From Bradyrhizobium canariense (GTDB lineage: Bacteria > Pseudomonadota > Alphaproteobacteria > Rhizobiales > Xanthobacteraceae): a stretch of 64,000 nt of DNA. The stretch is taken from assembly GCF_018130465.1 (NCBI RefSeq), contig NZ_JAFCKJ010000009.1, forward strand, positions 186,001 to 250,000, in the 5' to 3' direction. Positions 45,652-54,689 of this stretch are shown in pieces. A program made the translations under genes and the position numbers. Each line of letters opens with the position of its first letter. Position 1 is the stretch's first letter. Below the pieces are notes generated by a model. The model was not told where the DNA came from, made no database searches, and was given only the letters and a program-made list of their open reading frames with translations.

Positions 45652-46469
45652 GCCGCGCTCTCCTGCGCCGGCGGAGCATCGTCGGGATCGACCAGCACCT
45701 CGTCCTCTTCGCCGAGATAAGCGCGCCTGACGTGGGGATCGGCGAGCACGGCGGCCGGATCGCCCTCGGCGATCTTGCGGCCGAAATCCAGCACCATGAC
45801 GCGGTGAGAGATGTCCATCACCACGCCCATGTCGTGCTCGATCATCACCACGGTCATGCCGAACTCCTCGTTGAGATCGACGATGTAGCGGGCCATGTCC
45901 TCCTTCTCCTCGAAATTCATGCCGGCCATCGGCTCGTCGAGGAGAATGAGGCGCGGCTCCAGAGCCATGGCGCGCGCGAGCTCCACGCGCTTGCGCAGGC
46001 CATAGGAGAGGGTGCCGGCCTGCGCCTTTCGGACCGACTGGAGATCGAGGAAATCGATGATCTCCTCGACCTTGCGACGGTGCTCGAGCTCTTCCTTGCG
46101 CGCGCCGGTGAGCCAGTACAGCGAGCCCGTGAGGAAATTGTTCTTCAGGAGGTGATGGCGGCCGACCATGATGTTGTCGAGCACGCTCATGTGGTGGAAC
46201 AGCGCCAGGTTCTGGAAGGTGCGGCCGATGCCGAGCGAAGCGCGCGCGTTGGGCGTCAGGCCGGCGATGTCGCGGCCCTGGTAGAACAGCTGGCCTTCGG
46301 TCGGCTTGTAGCGGCCGGAAATACAGTTCACGATCGAGGTCTTGCCGGCGCCGTTGGGGCCAATGATCGAGAACAGCTCGCCTTCCCTGATGGCGAAGCC
46401 GACATCGGTCAGCGCGCGAACGCCGCCGAATCGCAAGGACACGCCGCGCACCTCAAGACTGGTAGCCAC
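45648..46469 (-). CDS. livG: Liv-type ABC transporter ATPase (LivG-like)
   Basis: A 273-residue ATPase with Walker A GPNGAGKTS, a signature variant LSYGLRKRVELARAM and Walker B LILLDEPMAG. The GTG at 46469 is chosen because GGGAGGG lies about ten bases upstream and the conserved LEVRGVSLRFGGVRAL follows; the longer frame to 46643 is unlike the family. It is the first gene of the transporter operon, divergent from the Crp/Fnr regulator. Confidence 0.87.
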   Translation of the reverse strand: MATSLEVRGVSLRFGGVRALTDVGFAIREGELFSIIGPNGAGKTSIVNCISGRYKPTEGQLFYQGRDIAGLTPNARASLGIGRTFQNLALFHHMSVLDNIMVGRHHLLKNNFLTGSLYWLTGARKEELEHRRKVEEIIDFLDLQSVRKAQAGTLSYGLRKRVELARAMALEPRLILLDEPMAGMNFEEKEDMARYIVDLNEEFGMTVVMIEHDMGVVMDISHRVMVLDFGRKIAEGDPAAVLADPHVRRAYLGEEDEVLVDPDDAPPAQESAA

Positions 46470-46804
46470 CAAACAAATCCCTCCCGGTGATGGCGCATTC
46501 AGTGGCGCTCTTCGTCCGTTCCTGTCGGGCGATCCTAGTACGGCCGTACCGGTGAGGCCATGCAGCAGATGGTCTCGACCGGAGCCGATCCACTCTCGTT
46601 CCCGTTTGGGATCAAAAGCCGCATCGCCCGAGGTGGTCCTCAATAGGGGAAAGCGCTATTTTGAAATGTCTCCCGCCTGACAATTCTGCGACAAAGTTTT
46701 TCGGGCGGGAACATCCTCCATCTTTCGTCGGATGGTCGTCGAAACGGTCATGCTGCATTGCAGCAGAACAAGGAGTGACGAACGGTGCGGCTGGCTTCGG
46801 GATC
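46470..46804. promoter_or_regulatory. Divergent control region between livG operon and Crp/Fnr gene
   Basis: About 335 bp without a gene. It contains a perfect 12-bp palindrome GTACGGCCGTAC at 46538-46549, 69 bp upstream of livG, and a 7-bp inverted repeat TCCCGCC/GGCGGGA at 46671-46677 and 46704-46710 upstream of the regulator gene. Either may be an operator. No confident -35/-10 pair was found. Confidence 0.4.
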
Positions 46805-47479
46805 ATGATTGCAGTGGATCAACTGAAGCGCGTCGCTGCCTGGTCGCGCGAGCTCACGCAAGCGGAGATCGAGGTCGCTCGTGCCGGGATCACGGAGCGG
46901 TCCTACGGCACTGGCGAGACCGTCTTCATGCGCGGCGACACGTTCGACTATTGGGCCGGCATGGTCTTCGGCCTTGCCCGGATGGGCGGGGTCTCGCGTG
47001 ACGGCAAGGAAACGAGCCTGGCCGGTCTGACGGCAGGGGCCTGGTTCGGCGAGGGCAGCGTGCTCAAGAACGAGCCGCGCCGCTACGACGTCGTCGCGCT
47101 GCGCAACAGCCGCGTCGCACTGATGGAACGTAGCGCCTTCATGTGGCTGTTCGAGAACAGCGTCGGCTTCAACCGCTTCCTGGTGCGCCAGCTCAACGAG
47201 CGGCTCGGTCAGTTCATCGGTATGCTCGAAGTCAACCGCACGCTGGATGCCACCGCGCGGCTTGCACGCAGCATCGCCTCGCTGTTCAACCCGATCCTCT
47301 ACCCGGAATCGACCGCGCATCTGGAGATCACCCAGGAGGAGATCGGTGCACTCTCCGGCATGTCCCGCCAAAACGCCAACCGCGCGCTGAACCGGCTGGA
47401 GAAGGAGGGGCTGCTGCGGCTCGAATATGGCGGCGTCACCATCCTCGATGTCGAGCGGTTGCGCGGTTACGGCGACTAG
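46805..47479 (+). CDS. Crp/Fnr-family transcriptional regulator
   Basis: A 224-residue regulator: cyclic-nucleotide-binding-like barrel in residues 20-125 (YGTGETVFMRGD, GAWFGEGSVL), a dimer helix near 130-150, and a C-terminal winged helix-turn-helix with EISQEE-like ITQEEIGALSGMSRQNANRALNRLEKEGL. The barrel lacks the usual cAMP phosphate-binding Arg in an obvious place (the motif reads EGSVLKNEPRRYD), so the ligand is unknown; there are no Fnr cysteines. It is divergent from the livG operon and may control it. The start at 46805 is uncertain by a few codons. Confidence 0.82.
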   Translation: MIAVDQLKRVAAWSRELTQAEIEVARAGITERSYGTGETVFMRGDTFDYWAGMVFGLARMGGVSRDGKETSLAGLTAGAWFGEGSVLKNEPRRYDVVALRNSRVALMERSAFMWLFENSVGFNRFLVRQLNERLGQFIGMLEVNRTLDATARLARSIASLFNPILYPESTAHLEITQEEIGALSGMSRQNANRALNRLEKEGLLRLEYGGVTILDVERLRGYGD

Positions 47480-48726
47480 CGCGCATTGGCGGGTGCGTGC
47501 ACAGGCCACAGGTCGGCGCGCCAGCGGATCGCGATCGCCAGCATCGCGATGAAGCCCGCGGCGGCATAGAGCGAACCCGTCGCGGAATAGCCGATGATGT
47601 CGATCAGGCTGCCGGCCACGAGCAAGCCGAGCGGCAGGCCGTAGATCACCATCATGCGCACGCCCATCACGCGGCCGCGAAGGTGTGCGCTGGCCGTCCG
47701 CATCAGGATGACGGCAGCTGATATCATCGACATGCTCTGGGCGATGCCGGCAAGCACGAGGCAGGCCATCGCCACCGGCATGGTCCTGATCTCGACGAAC
47801 ACCAGCAGCATGGCGTACCAGGCCAGCGTCGCGCCGATCAGGAGCCGGGCAATGCGCAGTCCGCCGACCAGGCTGAGCGTGATGGAGCCGATCAGCGAGC
47901 CGACGGCGAAGCTCGCCGAAAGATAACCGAGACCGGTCTGGTCGGTGTGAAAGATGTCCCGCGCGATGTAAGGCAGCAATCCGCCGGTGAAGGGAAATGC
48001 GGTGAGATTGGCGAGGAAGGCGACGCACAGCGCTGCGCCCATTCCGGGACCATTCCAGGCGTAGACGATCCCTTCCTTCAGCTCGTCGAGCAATTTTGAA
48101 ACGGCGCGGCTGGATGCAGGCAGATCGGTCGTGGCAACGGATTTTTGCGGCCGGGTCAGGCAGAACATGAGAATCGCAGCTACCAGATAGAGGCAGGCGA
48201 CCGCCACATAGACTAATCCAATGCCAAGCACGGCGAAAAGGCCGGCTCCTGTCAGCGCCCCGGCAATGCGGGCGCTGTCCTGGGTCGTGCGTGACAGGCT
48301 GATCGCGCCGACCAGCTGCTCGGCGGGCATGATGTCGGCGAGCAATGCGCTGCGAAGGCCGAGATCGGAGGAGCGGATCAGGCCCATGATCGTCACGATG
48401 ATCATGACGTTGAGTGGCGCCAGATGGCCGGTCAGCGCCAGCACCATGATGGTCGAGGCGAGCACCGTATAGGCAAGACGCATCAGGACCAGGAGATCGC
48501 GGTGGCCCATGCGGTCTCCAATCATGCCGAACACCGGCGCGACGAGTGTCCCGGCGAACTGGAGCGAGGCAAGCACGGTCAGCAGCAGCACCGAGCCGGT
48601 CTCGACCAGGATGTACCAGCCGAGCACCAGCGTCTCGATCTCGAATGCCCAGGAGGTGAGCAGGTCGGATGGCCACTGGAAGCGATAATTGCGGATGCGA
48701 AATGGCGCGAGCGGGGATGTGCTCAA
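47476..48726 (-). CDS. MFS transporter (EntS-like)
   Basis: A 416-residue membrane protein of the major facilitator superfamily, twelve hydrophobic segments, in the branch with a start like PLAPFRIRNYRFQWPSDLLTSWAFEIE. The cytosolic motif GDRMGHRD between helices 2 and 3 is present. No good ATG fits: I propose the TTG at 48726, just before the conserved region; an ATG at 48798 would add 24 basic residues. The stop overlaps the regulator's stop by 4 bp in convergent orientation. The substrate is unknown. Confidence 0.78.
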   Translation of the reverse strand: MSTSPLAPFRIRNYRFQWPSDLLTSWAFEIETLVLGWYILVETGSVLLLTVLASLQFAGTLVAPVFGMIGDRMGHRDLLVLMRLAYTVLASTIMVLALTGHLAPLNVMIIVTIMGLIRSSDLGLRSALLADIMPAEQLVGAISLSRTTQDSARIAGALTGAGLFAVLGIGLVYVAVACLYLVAAILMFCLTRPQKSVATTDLPASSRAVSKLLDELKEGIVYAWNGPGMGAALCVAFLANLTAFPFTGGLLPYIARDIFHTDQTGLGYLSASFAVGSLIGSITLSLVGGLRIARLLIGATLAWYAMLLVFVEIRTMPVAMACLVLAGIAQSMSMISAAVILMRTASAHLRGRVMGVRMMVIYGLPLGLLVAGSLIDIIGYSATGSLYAAAGFIAMLAIAIRWRADLWPVHAPANAR

Positions 48727-49017
48727 GATGCGATGACGGGTTTCACGGCGATTCCCCCTTATTTTTGTTCTTCTGTTCGGCAGGGTAGCCCCGGGCATGC
48801 CCCTGTCAATTGGCCCTACCGCATGCCGCCATGCTTGCAGACAACGTGCGGTGCGCAAGTGCGCCCGCAGCATCGCTTCGTCGCCCAGCCGATCCGGAGG
48901 AGTAGACCGACCACCGCTTGCTCTTCCCGTGCGACGAGCCCATGCTTGCCTGGTTCCTGGGCCCGCCCGGTAGGTCCAGGAGAATGCACCATCGCGGCTT
49001 CCGCGAGGTCTTGACCC

Positions 49018-52000
49018 ATGAACTGCTCTTGCTGTGGTTTAGAGGTCCAGAGCGGCTTTGCCTTCTGCCCGAAGTGCGGCACGAAGCAGCCGAACGCGTG
49101 CCCTGGCTGCGGCTTTCCATGCGCGCCGGATTTCGCCTATTGCCCGAAATGCGGTGCCTTCGTCTCCGAGGTCCCCACAGGCGGCGGGAAGGCATCGGCA
49201 CGGACGAGCCCGACGACGCTCCCGATCCGGTCCTCCTCTCCGCCGCTCGCGCCGGCAGAGGACGCTCAAGCCGCATTTCGACCTCCGTCGGACAAGATCG
49301 ACAGCGAGGCGAACCGCCGCACCATCACCGTGCTGTTTGCCGACCTCAGCGGCTTCACTGCGATGAGCGAGCGGCTCGACCCCGAGGTCATGCAGACGCT
49401 TCAAAACGAGTTGTTCGAGGAGTTGACGGCCGCGGTGCAAAGCTTTGGCGGCTTCGTGGACAAATTCATCGGCGATGCGCTGCTTGCTCTGTTTGGTGCG
49501 CCGGCGGCGCACGAGGACGACCCAGAGCGGGCGGTGCGCGCTGCCCTCGACATGATCGACCGGACGGCGCGCCTCAGCGAACGCGCGAGGGCGTATGCCG
49601 GTTCACCGCTGCTGCTCCATGTCGGCATCAACACCGGGCACGTCGTCGCGGGCGGGCTCGGTGCGGGCGTTGCCAAATCCTATTCGGTGACCGGCGACAC
49701 GGTGAATACCGCCCAGCGGCTACAATCGATGGCGGCTCCGGGCGAGGTGCTGGTCGGGCCGTTGACCCACCGTCTGACGCGGCATGCGTTCTCCTATGAC
49801 TCGCTTGGCGAGGTCTCGCTCAAGGGCAAGATCGGCAGCGTACTGGTCCACCGTCTGAAGGAGCCGCTCGACACGCCCCGTACGGCGCGAGGTCTCGACA
49901 CGCTGGGCCTCAACGCGCCGTTGATCGGGCGCGACGCCGAGCTTGCGCGCATGATCGGCAGCCTTGATCTGGCGTGCGGCGGCGCGGCTCAACTGGTGCG
50001 GCTGGTCGGTGAAGCCGGCATCGGGAAAACGCGCCTGGTCAGGGAGTTCGTCGCCCGCATCCGCGATCAGGATCGATTCGCAGGCGTGGCGATCCGGCAG
50101 GCGGCCTGCTCGCCGCTCGGCGAACAGTCCTACGGCACACTCGCCGCCGTGCTGCGCAGCGCCTATGGCATCGCGCAGAAGGCGGGCGCCACAGAGGCGG
50201 AGGCGAAGGTCGCCGCAGCGCTGTCGGAGCTTGGCCTCGCGACCGACGAGGCCGACCGCCTGATGCCCCTCTATCTGCACGTACTCGGCCTCGGCGACCC
50301 CAACGCCGTGCTCAGGCATGTCGAGCCCGAGCAGCTCCGCCGGCAGATATTCTTCGCAATTCGCACCGTCTTCGAACGTCGCCTCGCACTGTCGCCACTG
50401 CTGATCATCGTCGAGGATCTGCATTGGGCCGATGCGGTGTCTCTCGAAGCGTTGCGCTTCCTGATGGACCGACTGGAGCGGACGCGGCTGATGCTGCTGT
50501 TTACGCATCGGCCGATGCTGGAACTGGACCAGTTCGGTTCGAGCAGGATCAGTCACGCAACCCTCCGGCTGCCCCCGCTTGGCGACGCCGACGGACAAAG
50601 GCTGCTCGCGGCCTATTTCAGTCAGGGTTGGCGTGAACCACCGGGACGTCTGTTCGGTCGAATCCTCGATCGCGCCGGCGGCAATCCGCTTTTCCTCGAG
50701 GAGATCATACGCGGCCTGATCGAAGCCGGCACTTTGGAGCGCGACGGCGCGCAGTGGCGGATGACGTCGGATGAAGCCGCCGCCGATATTCCGGCAAGCA
50801 TTCAGGCGTTGTTGCTGGCGCGCCTCGACCGGTTGCCGCATCAGGTGCGCCGCCTGGCACAGGAGGCCGCGGTGATCGGCCCGCGTTTTGATGCGGCTGC
50901 TCTCGGTGCGGCGGCAACCGAGCCGGCAAGGGTCGAAGCAGGGCTCGAGCTTCTGTGCGACGCGGAAATCGTCGAGGAGATCGCGGGCTCGAACTCGATT
51001 TCGCTGCGGACCTACCGCTTCACGCAAACCATGCTTCAGGACGTGATCTATCAAAACCTGCTTCTGCAGCGCCGGATCGAGCTTCATGGACGGATTGGTG
51101 GGGCGCTCGAGAGGCTGTATGGCCATGAGCCCGAGCGCCTCGAAGATCTCATACTGCTCGGACATCACTTCAGCCTGAGCGCGAGCAAGCCGAAAGGCGC
51201 GCGCTATCTACGCGCGGCCGGCGATCGCGCACGCGCCAGCTATGCCAATGACGATGCCATCCGTCTCTACCAACAGGCCCTCGCCGTGCTGTTGACCGGC
51301 GGCGAACGGGAGCCGGAACGTCTGGTCCTGTACGAGCGGATTGCGGACCTCTGTGGCGCGGCTGGCCGCCGGAACACGGCCGAGGAGCACTATCAGAGCG
51401 CGTTGGAGGGGCACCGCGCCATCCGGGACCGGATCGGCGAAGCCCGAATTCTTCGCAAGCTCGGCCGATTGCTGTGGGACGCCGGCAAGCGGATCAAGGC
51501 GGAGACGCATTACGCCGAGGCGGCCAACCTGCTTGGAGGGATCGACGCGCCCATCGAGTGGGCGCATCTCCTGCAGGAGCGCGGCCGTCTCGCGTTCCGG
51601 ACGGGCGATCACGTGGCCGCCGCAAGATGGGCAGACGAGGCGCTCGGCTACGCGCGGTCCGTGCCGGCGGACGCGGACGCGCAAAGCGGGCTCGAGGCGG
51701 CACGTGCCATTGCGGAGGCCCTCAACACCAAGGGAGTTGCGCTGGCGCGGCTTGGACGACACCAGGAGGCAGTGCGCGAGGTTGAGCAAAGTGTCGCAGC
51801 CGCCGAAGCCGCCGGCCTCCTGAACGTTGCCTGCCGCGGCTACACCAATCTCGGCGTGCTCTACACGATCGTCGATCCGGCGAAAGCCGTGGAGGTCTGC
51901 CGGCGTGGACTCGATGTCGCGCGCCGGATCGGGGATCTCGGCTTCCAGGCGCGTCTTCTTGCCAATTTTGCCGTTGCCTGTTGCACCTTCACGGACAGAT

Positions 52001-52341
52001 GTACCGAGGAAGGGGTACCGGCTGCCGAAAAGGCGATCGAAATCGACCGTGCGCTCGATCAGCGCGAGCATCTCTCCGTGCCCTTGATCGTGCTCGGGCA
52101 AATCCATCAATGCCATTTCCGTCCCGATCTGGCCGCCCTCTGCTACAGTGAGGCAATCGAGGTGGCGAACGAAACCGGCGAACCGCAGCAGCTTTTTCCA
52201 TGCTATGATGGTCTCGCCACGCTGAGCCTTGATCGAGGCGACATGCCCGAGGCCGACCGGTATTTCGCGCTGGCCCATGATGTCTGCGCCCGCCACGGGC
52301 TTGATCCCGCCGGGCTGATCGTACTGCCGTTTCTCGACTAG
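49018..52341 (+). CDS. Zinc-ribbon class III cyclase with AAA ATPase and TPR domains
   Basis: A 1107-residue signalling protein. Two zinc ribbons lie at residues 3-45 (Cys 3, 6, 17, 20 and 28, 31, 42, 45). A class III nucleotide cyclase follows at ~100-285 with both metal Asp residues (LFADLSG, FIGDALLALF), the Lys in VDKF, and N and R in DTVNTAQRL; the specificity position holds Ser. An ATPase module has Walker A GEAGIGKT at 331-338 and Walker B LLIIVEDLHW near 462. TPR-like helices fill ~680-1107. This is the AfsR-like cyclase-ATPase architecture common in rhizobia. The input signal is unknown. Confidence 0.88.
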   Translation: MNCSCCGLEVQSGFAFCPKCGTKQPNACPGCGFPCAPDFAYCPKCGAFVSEVPTGGGKASARTSPTTLPIRSSSPPLAPAEDAQAAFRPPSDKIDSEANRRTITVLFADLSGFTAMSERLDPEVMQTLQNELFEELTAAVQSFGGFVDKFIGDALLALFGAPAAHEDDPERAVRAALDMIDRTARLSERARAYAGSPLLLHVGINTGHVVAGGLGAGVAKSYSVTGDTVNTAQRLQSMAAPGEVLVGPLTHRLTRHAFSYDSLGEVSLKGKIGSVLVHRLKEPLDTPRTARGLDTLGLNAPLIGRDAELARMIGSLDLACGGAAQLVRLVGEAGIGKTRLVREFVARIRDQDRFAGVAIRQAACSPLGEQSYGTLAAVLRSAYGIAQKAGATEAEAKVAAALSELGLATDEADRLMPLYLHVLGLGDPNAVLRHVEPEQLRRQIFFAIRTVFERRLALSPLLIIVEDLHWADAVSLEALRFLMDRLERTRLMLLFTHRPMLELDQFGSSRISHATLRLPPLGDADGQRLLAAYFSQGWREPPGRLFGRILDRAGGNPLFLEEIIRGLIEAGTLERDGAQWRMTSDEAAADIPASIQALLLARLDRLPHQVRRLAQEAAVIGPRFDAAALGAAATEPARVEAGLELLCDAEIVEEIAGSNSISLRTYRFTQTMLQDVIYQNLLLQRRIELHGRIGGALERLYGHEPERLEDLILLGHHFSLSASKPKGARYLRAAGDRARASYANDDAIRLYQQALAVLLTGGEREPERLVLYERIADLCGAAGRRNTAEEHYQSALEGHRAIRDRIGEARILRKLGRLLWDAGKRIKAETHYAEAANLLGGIDAPIEWAHLLQERGRLAFRTGDHVAAARWADEALGYARSVPADADAQSGLEAARAIAEALNTKGVALARLGRHQEAVREVEQSVAAAEAAGLLNVACRGYTNLGVLYTIVDPAKAVEVCRRGLDVARRIGDLGFQARLLANFAVACCTFTDRCTEEGVPAAEKAIEIDRALDQREHLSVPLIVLGQIHQCHFRPDLAALCYSEAIEVANETGEPQQLFPCYDGLATLSLDRGDMPEADRYFALAHDVCARHGLDPAGLIVLPFLD

Positions 52342-52362
52342 GTCATGTGAAGGAGTTCAACC

Positions 52363-53043
52363 ATGTCAGAACTTCATGTCGACGGACCGCTTCAACCGGG
52401 CGATCGCGCACCGAACATCGTGCTCGATGCCATCACACGCGATGGAACGATCGCGCTCCAGGACTTTCGCGGGCATAGTCCGATATTGATCGGCTTGTTT
52501 CGCGGGCTGCACTGCCCGTTCTGTCGGCGCCATATCGCGGCACAGGCGCAACTTGGCGCAGCGCTGCGCGACAAGGGCGTCGAAAGTCTCACGGTCGTGA
52601 ATACGCCCATCGAACGCGCGCGGCTCTACTTCCGCTATCATCCCTTGCCCGATCTGCTCGCCGCGTCCGACCCCGAGCGGGTCTCGCACCGTGCGTTCGG
52701 CCTGCCCAATCTCGAGTTTACGGACCACGAGACCGAGTGGCCGCGCAAGGTGGGCATGGACGTCGTCATGAGCATGCAGGTCGATCTGCCCGGCGAAACG
52801 CCGGGACCGATGAATCGGTTGGCGGCTGCCGAATACCTCAACAACAAGGACGGCTACGAGATGATGGAGGCCGATCAGCGCATGGCGGCAACCGGCCAGG
52901 GCCAGCTGTTCGGCCAGTTCCTGCTCGATCGCGAGGGGATCGTGCGCTGGACCTTTACCGAGGTTCCTGAAGGCGGCCAGCGCATGTTCGGGGCTCCGAG
53001 TCCCCAGGAGTTGATGTCGGCCGCCTCGCAGGTGGCAAGCTAG
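52363..53043 (+). CDS. Redoxin-like (AhpC/TSA-like) thioredoxin-fold protein
   Basis: A 226-residue protein with an AhpC/TSA-like thioredoxin fold. The active motif is LHCPFCRRH near residue 50, i.e. a CxxC redoxin centre rather than a single peroxidatic Cys. It has an AAGGAG site before its ATG and starts 21 bp after the cyclase stop, so the two are probably one transcript. No signal peptide is evident. Peroxide or disulfide reduction is likely, but the partner is unknown. Confidence 0.75.
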   Translation: MSELHVDGPLQPGDRAPNIVLDAITRDGTIALQDFRGHSPILIGLFRGLHCPFCRRHIAAQAQLGAALRDKGVESLTVVNTPIERARLYFRYHPLPDLLAASDPERVSHRAFGLPNLEFTDHETEWPRKVGMDVVMSMQVDLPGETPGPMNRLAAAEYLNNKDGYEMMEADQRMAATGQGQLFGQFLLDREGIVRWTFTEVPEGGQRMFGAPSPQELMSAASQVAS

Positions 53044-53211
53044 GCATCGTCGCCTGGTTGGCGGTGCAAACGCCGCGCTCAACGCGCTGCAACCGGTGGC
53101 TTCCCTTCCGCAGGCGTTGCCGCCGTCGCGGAGATTCGTAGCCGCGTGAAATACGCATCAGTTTGAAACGCGACCATTCCTGCTCGTGACTCGCAATGAC
53201 TCAGGCGCACG

Positions 53212-54657
53212 ATGACCCACATCCAGGAGCGGCTCCTCGAAAGCAAGATGACCGAGATTGAGCAGGCCCGATCCTGGAGCCCACGCGTGATCTCGAAATT
53301 TGAAACGCTTATCAGGAGCGGTGACGATCTCTCGCTCTACCGGATCAATCCCCTGGCGTTCGCGCGTGATCGCGCCATTACCGAGGCGGAAAGCATCGAC
53401 CTGTTTCTCCATGCGACCAGGAGCGGGTTGTTCGAGATGAGTTGGGACGTTGTTTGTCCCCAGTCCGGCATGGTGCTCGACAGCTTTGGCGCTCTGCGCA
53501 CCCTGAAGACCCATTACGTTTGCGGCCTCTGCGACGTCAGCGGTGAAACCGACCTCGACGATTTCATTGAGGTTACATTTACGGTCTCGCCGCAGCTCCG
53601 GCGGATTCCATTTCATGATCCTGCTTCCCTTTCGATCGAGGATTTCCACTGGAAGCTTCGTTTCCTGGGCGATGCGCGCATGCCCGGTCAGCAAGTCCGA
53701 TTTCTCGATTTCCTGCGTGGATTGGTTCGCGGACTTGCGTTCTTGCCGCCGGGCACCACCACCTCTCTTCGCGCCGACCTCGGTCCCGGTGCCCTGGCCG
53801 GCGTCAACGTCAAGACCCAGGCTGCATTCGTGGTCTCGGTCGCAGGCGAACCCGCAACCGCGCCGACCGTCCTGCGGGTCGGATATGATGGGCGGCGCTT
53901 TTCGCCTTCGCGGTCCGTCATCCCGCCTGGCCCCGTTGTGATCGACGTGGAGAACTCCGGCGCAGTGCGTGGCTCATTGCTCCTGATCAATTGGCCGCCC
54001 GAAGTCCTGGCCCAGACGACCAAGCCTGCGCTCGACTTCGAACCGTATATGTCCGGCGGCATGTTACTGGCGCGGCATACCTTCCGCCGACTGTTCCGCT
54101 CGGAACGCGTCGACGAGCAGGAAGGCCTCGGCATCCGGCAAGTGACCTTGCTGTTCACGGATCTCAAGGGTTCGACCGCGATGTACGAGCGTCTCGGCGA
54201 TCTGAATGCCTACGCCCTGGTCCGCGAGCATTTTGCCTTGCTGGGAGCGACCGTCGAGGCGCATTCCGGCGCCATCGTCAAGACGATCGGGGATGCCGTG
54301 ATGGCGGTCTTCTCCCGCCCGACCGACGCGGTCTCCGCGGCATTGCATATGCTCGGAGAAATCGAACGCTACAACAGCGAGCATGGCGATCCGAGCATCA
54401 TCCTGAAGATCGGAGCGCATTGTGGTCCGTCGATTGCAGTGACCCTGAATGAAAATCTGGACTACTTCGGGCAGACTGTGAATGTTGCGGCGCGCGTGCA
54501 AGCGTTGGCCGATGCCGGCGAAATCTGTCTCTCGGAAGCGCTTTATTCGGCGCCGGGCGTCAGCGGCCTCCTCGCAGGCCACGCCATCGTTGAGTTTGAC
54601 GCACCTCTCCGCGGCGTCGAAGGAAATGCGTGCGTGTATCGTGTCGTGCGTAGTTAG
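53212..54657 (+). CDS. Class III adenylate/guanylate cyclase with N-terminal DUF5939-like domain
   Basis: A 481-residue cyclase. The N-terminal ~300 residues resemble DUF5939 and include a possible zinc site (VCPQSG and CGLC near residues 81 and 106). The catalytic domain is at ~312-445: metal Asp residues in LLFTDLKGST and IGDAVMAVF, the Lys in IVKTIGD, and N and R in GQTVNVAARV. The specificity position is Asp (LDYFG), which fits ATP as substrate. It lies 168 bp after the redoxin gene, and differs from the cyclase at 49018 in both input domain and active-site type. Confidence 0.85.
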   Translation: MTHIQERLLESKMTEIEQARSWSPRVISKFETLIRSGDDLSLYRINPLAFARDRAITEAESIDLFLHATRSGLFEMSWDVVCPQSGMVLDSFGALRTLKTHYVCGLCDVSGETDLDDFIEVTFTVSPQLRRIPFHDPASLSIEDFHWKLRFLGDARMPGQQVRFLDFLRGLVRGLAFLPPGTTTSLRADLGPGALAGVNVKTQAAFVVSVAGEPATAPTVLRVGYDGRRFSPSRSVIPPGPVVIDVENSGAVRGSLLLINWPPEVLAQTTKPALDFEPYMSGGMLLARHTFRRLFRSERVDEQEGLGIRQVTLLFTDLKGSTAMYERLGDLNAYALVREHFALLGATVEAHSGAIVKTIGDAVMAVFSRPTDAVSAALHMLGEIERYNSEHGDPSIILKIGAHCGPSIAVTLNENLDYFGQTVNVAARVQALADAGEICLSEALYSAPGVSGLLAGHAIVEFDAPLRGVEGNACVYRVVRS

Positions 54658-54689
54658 GATCCTGCTCCGGCAGACCCTGCCGGAGATTT

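Noticed and set aside
46748-48676. Long minus-strand frame overlapping the regulator and MFS genes
   Set aside because: It is out of frame with the MFS gene and antisense to the regulator. The product is low in hydrophobic segments and rich in Arg, His and Pro.
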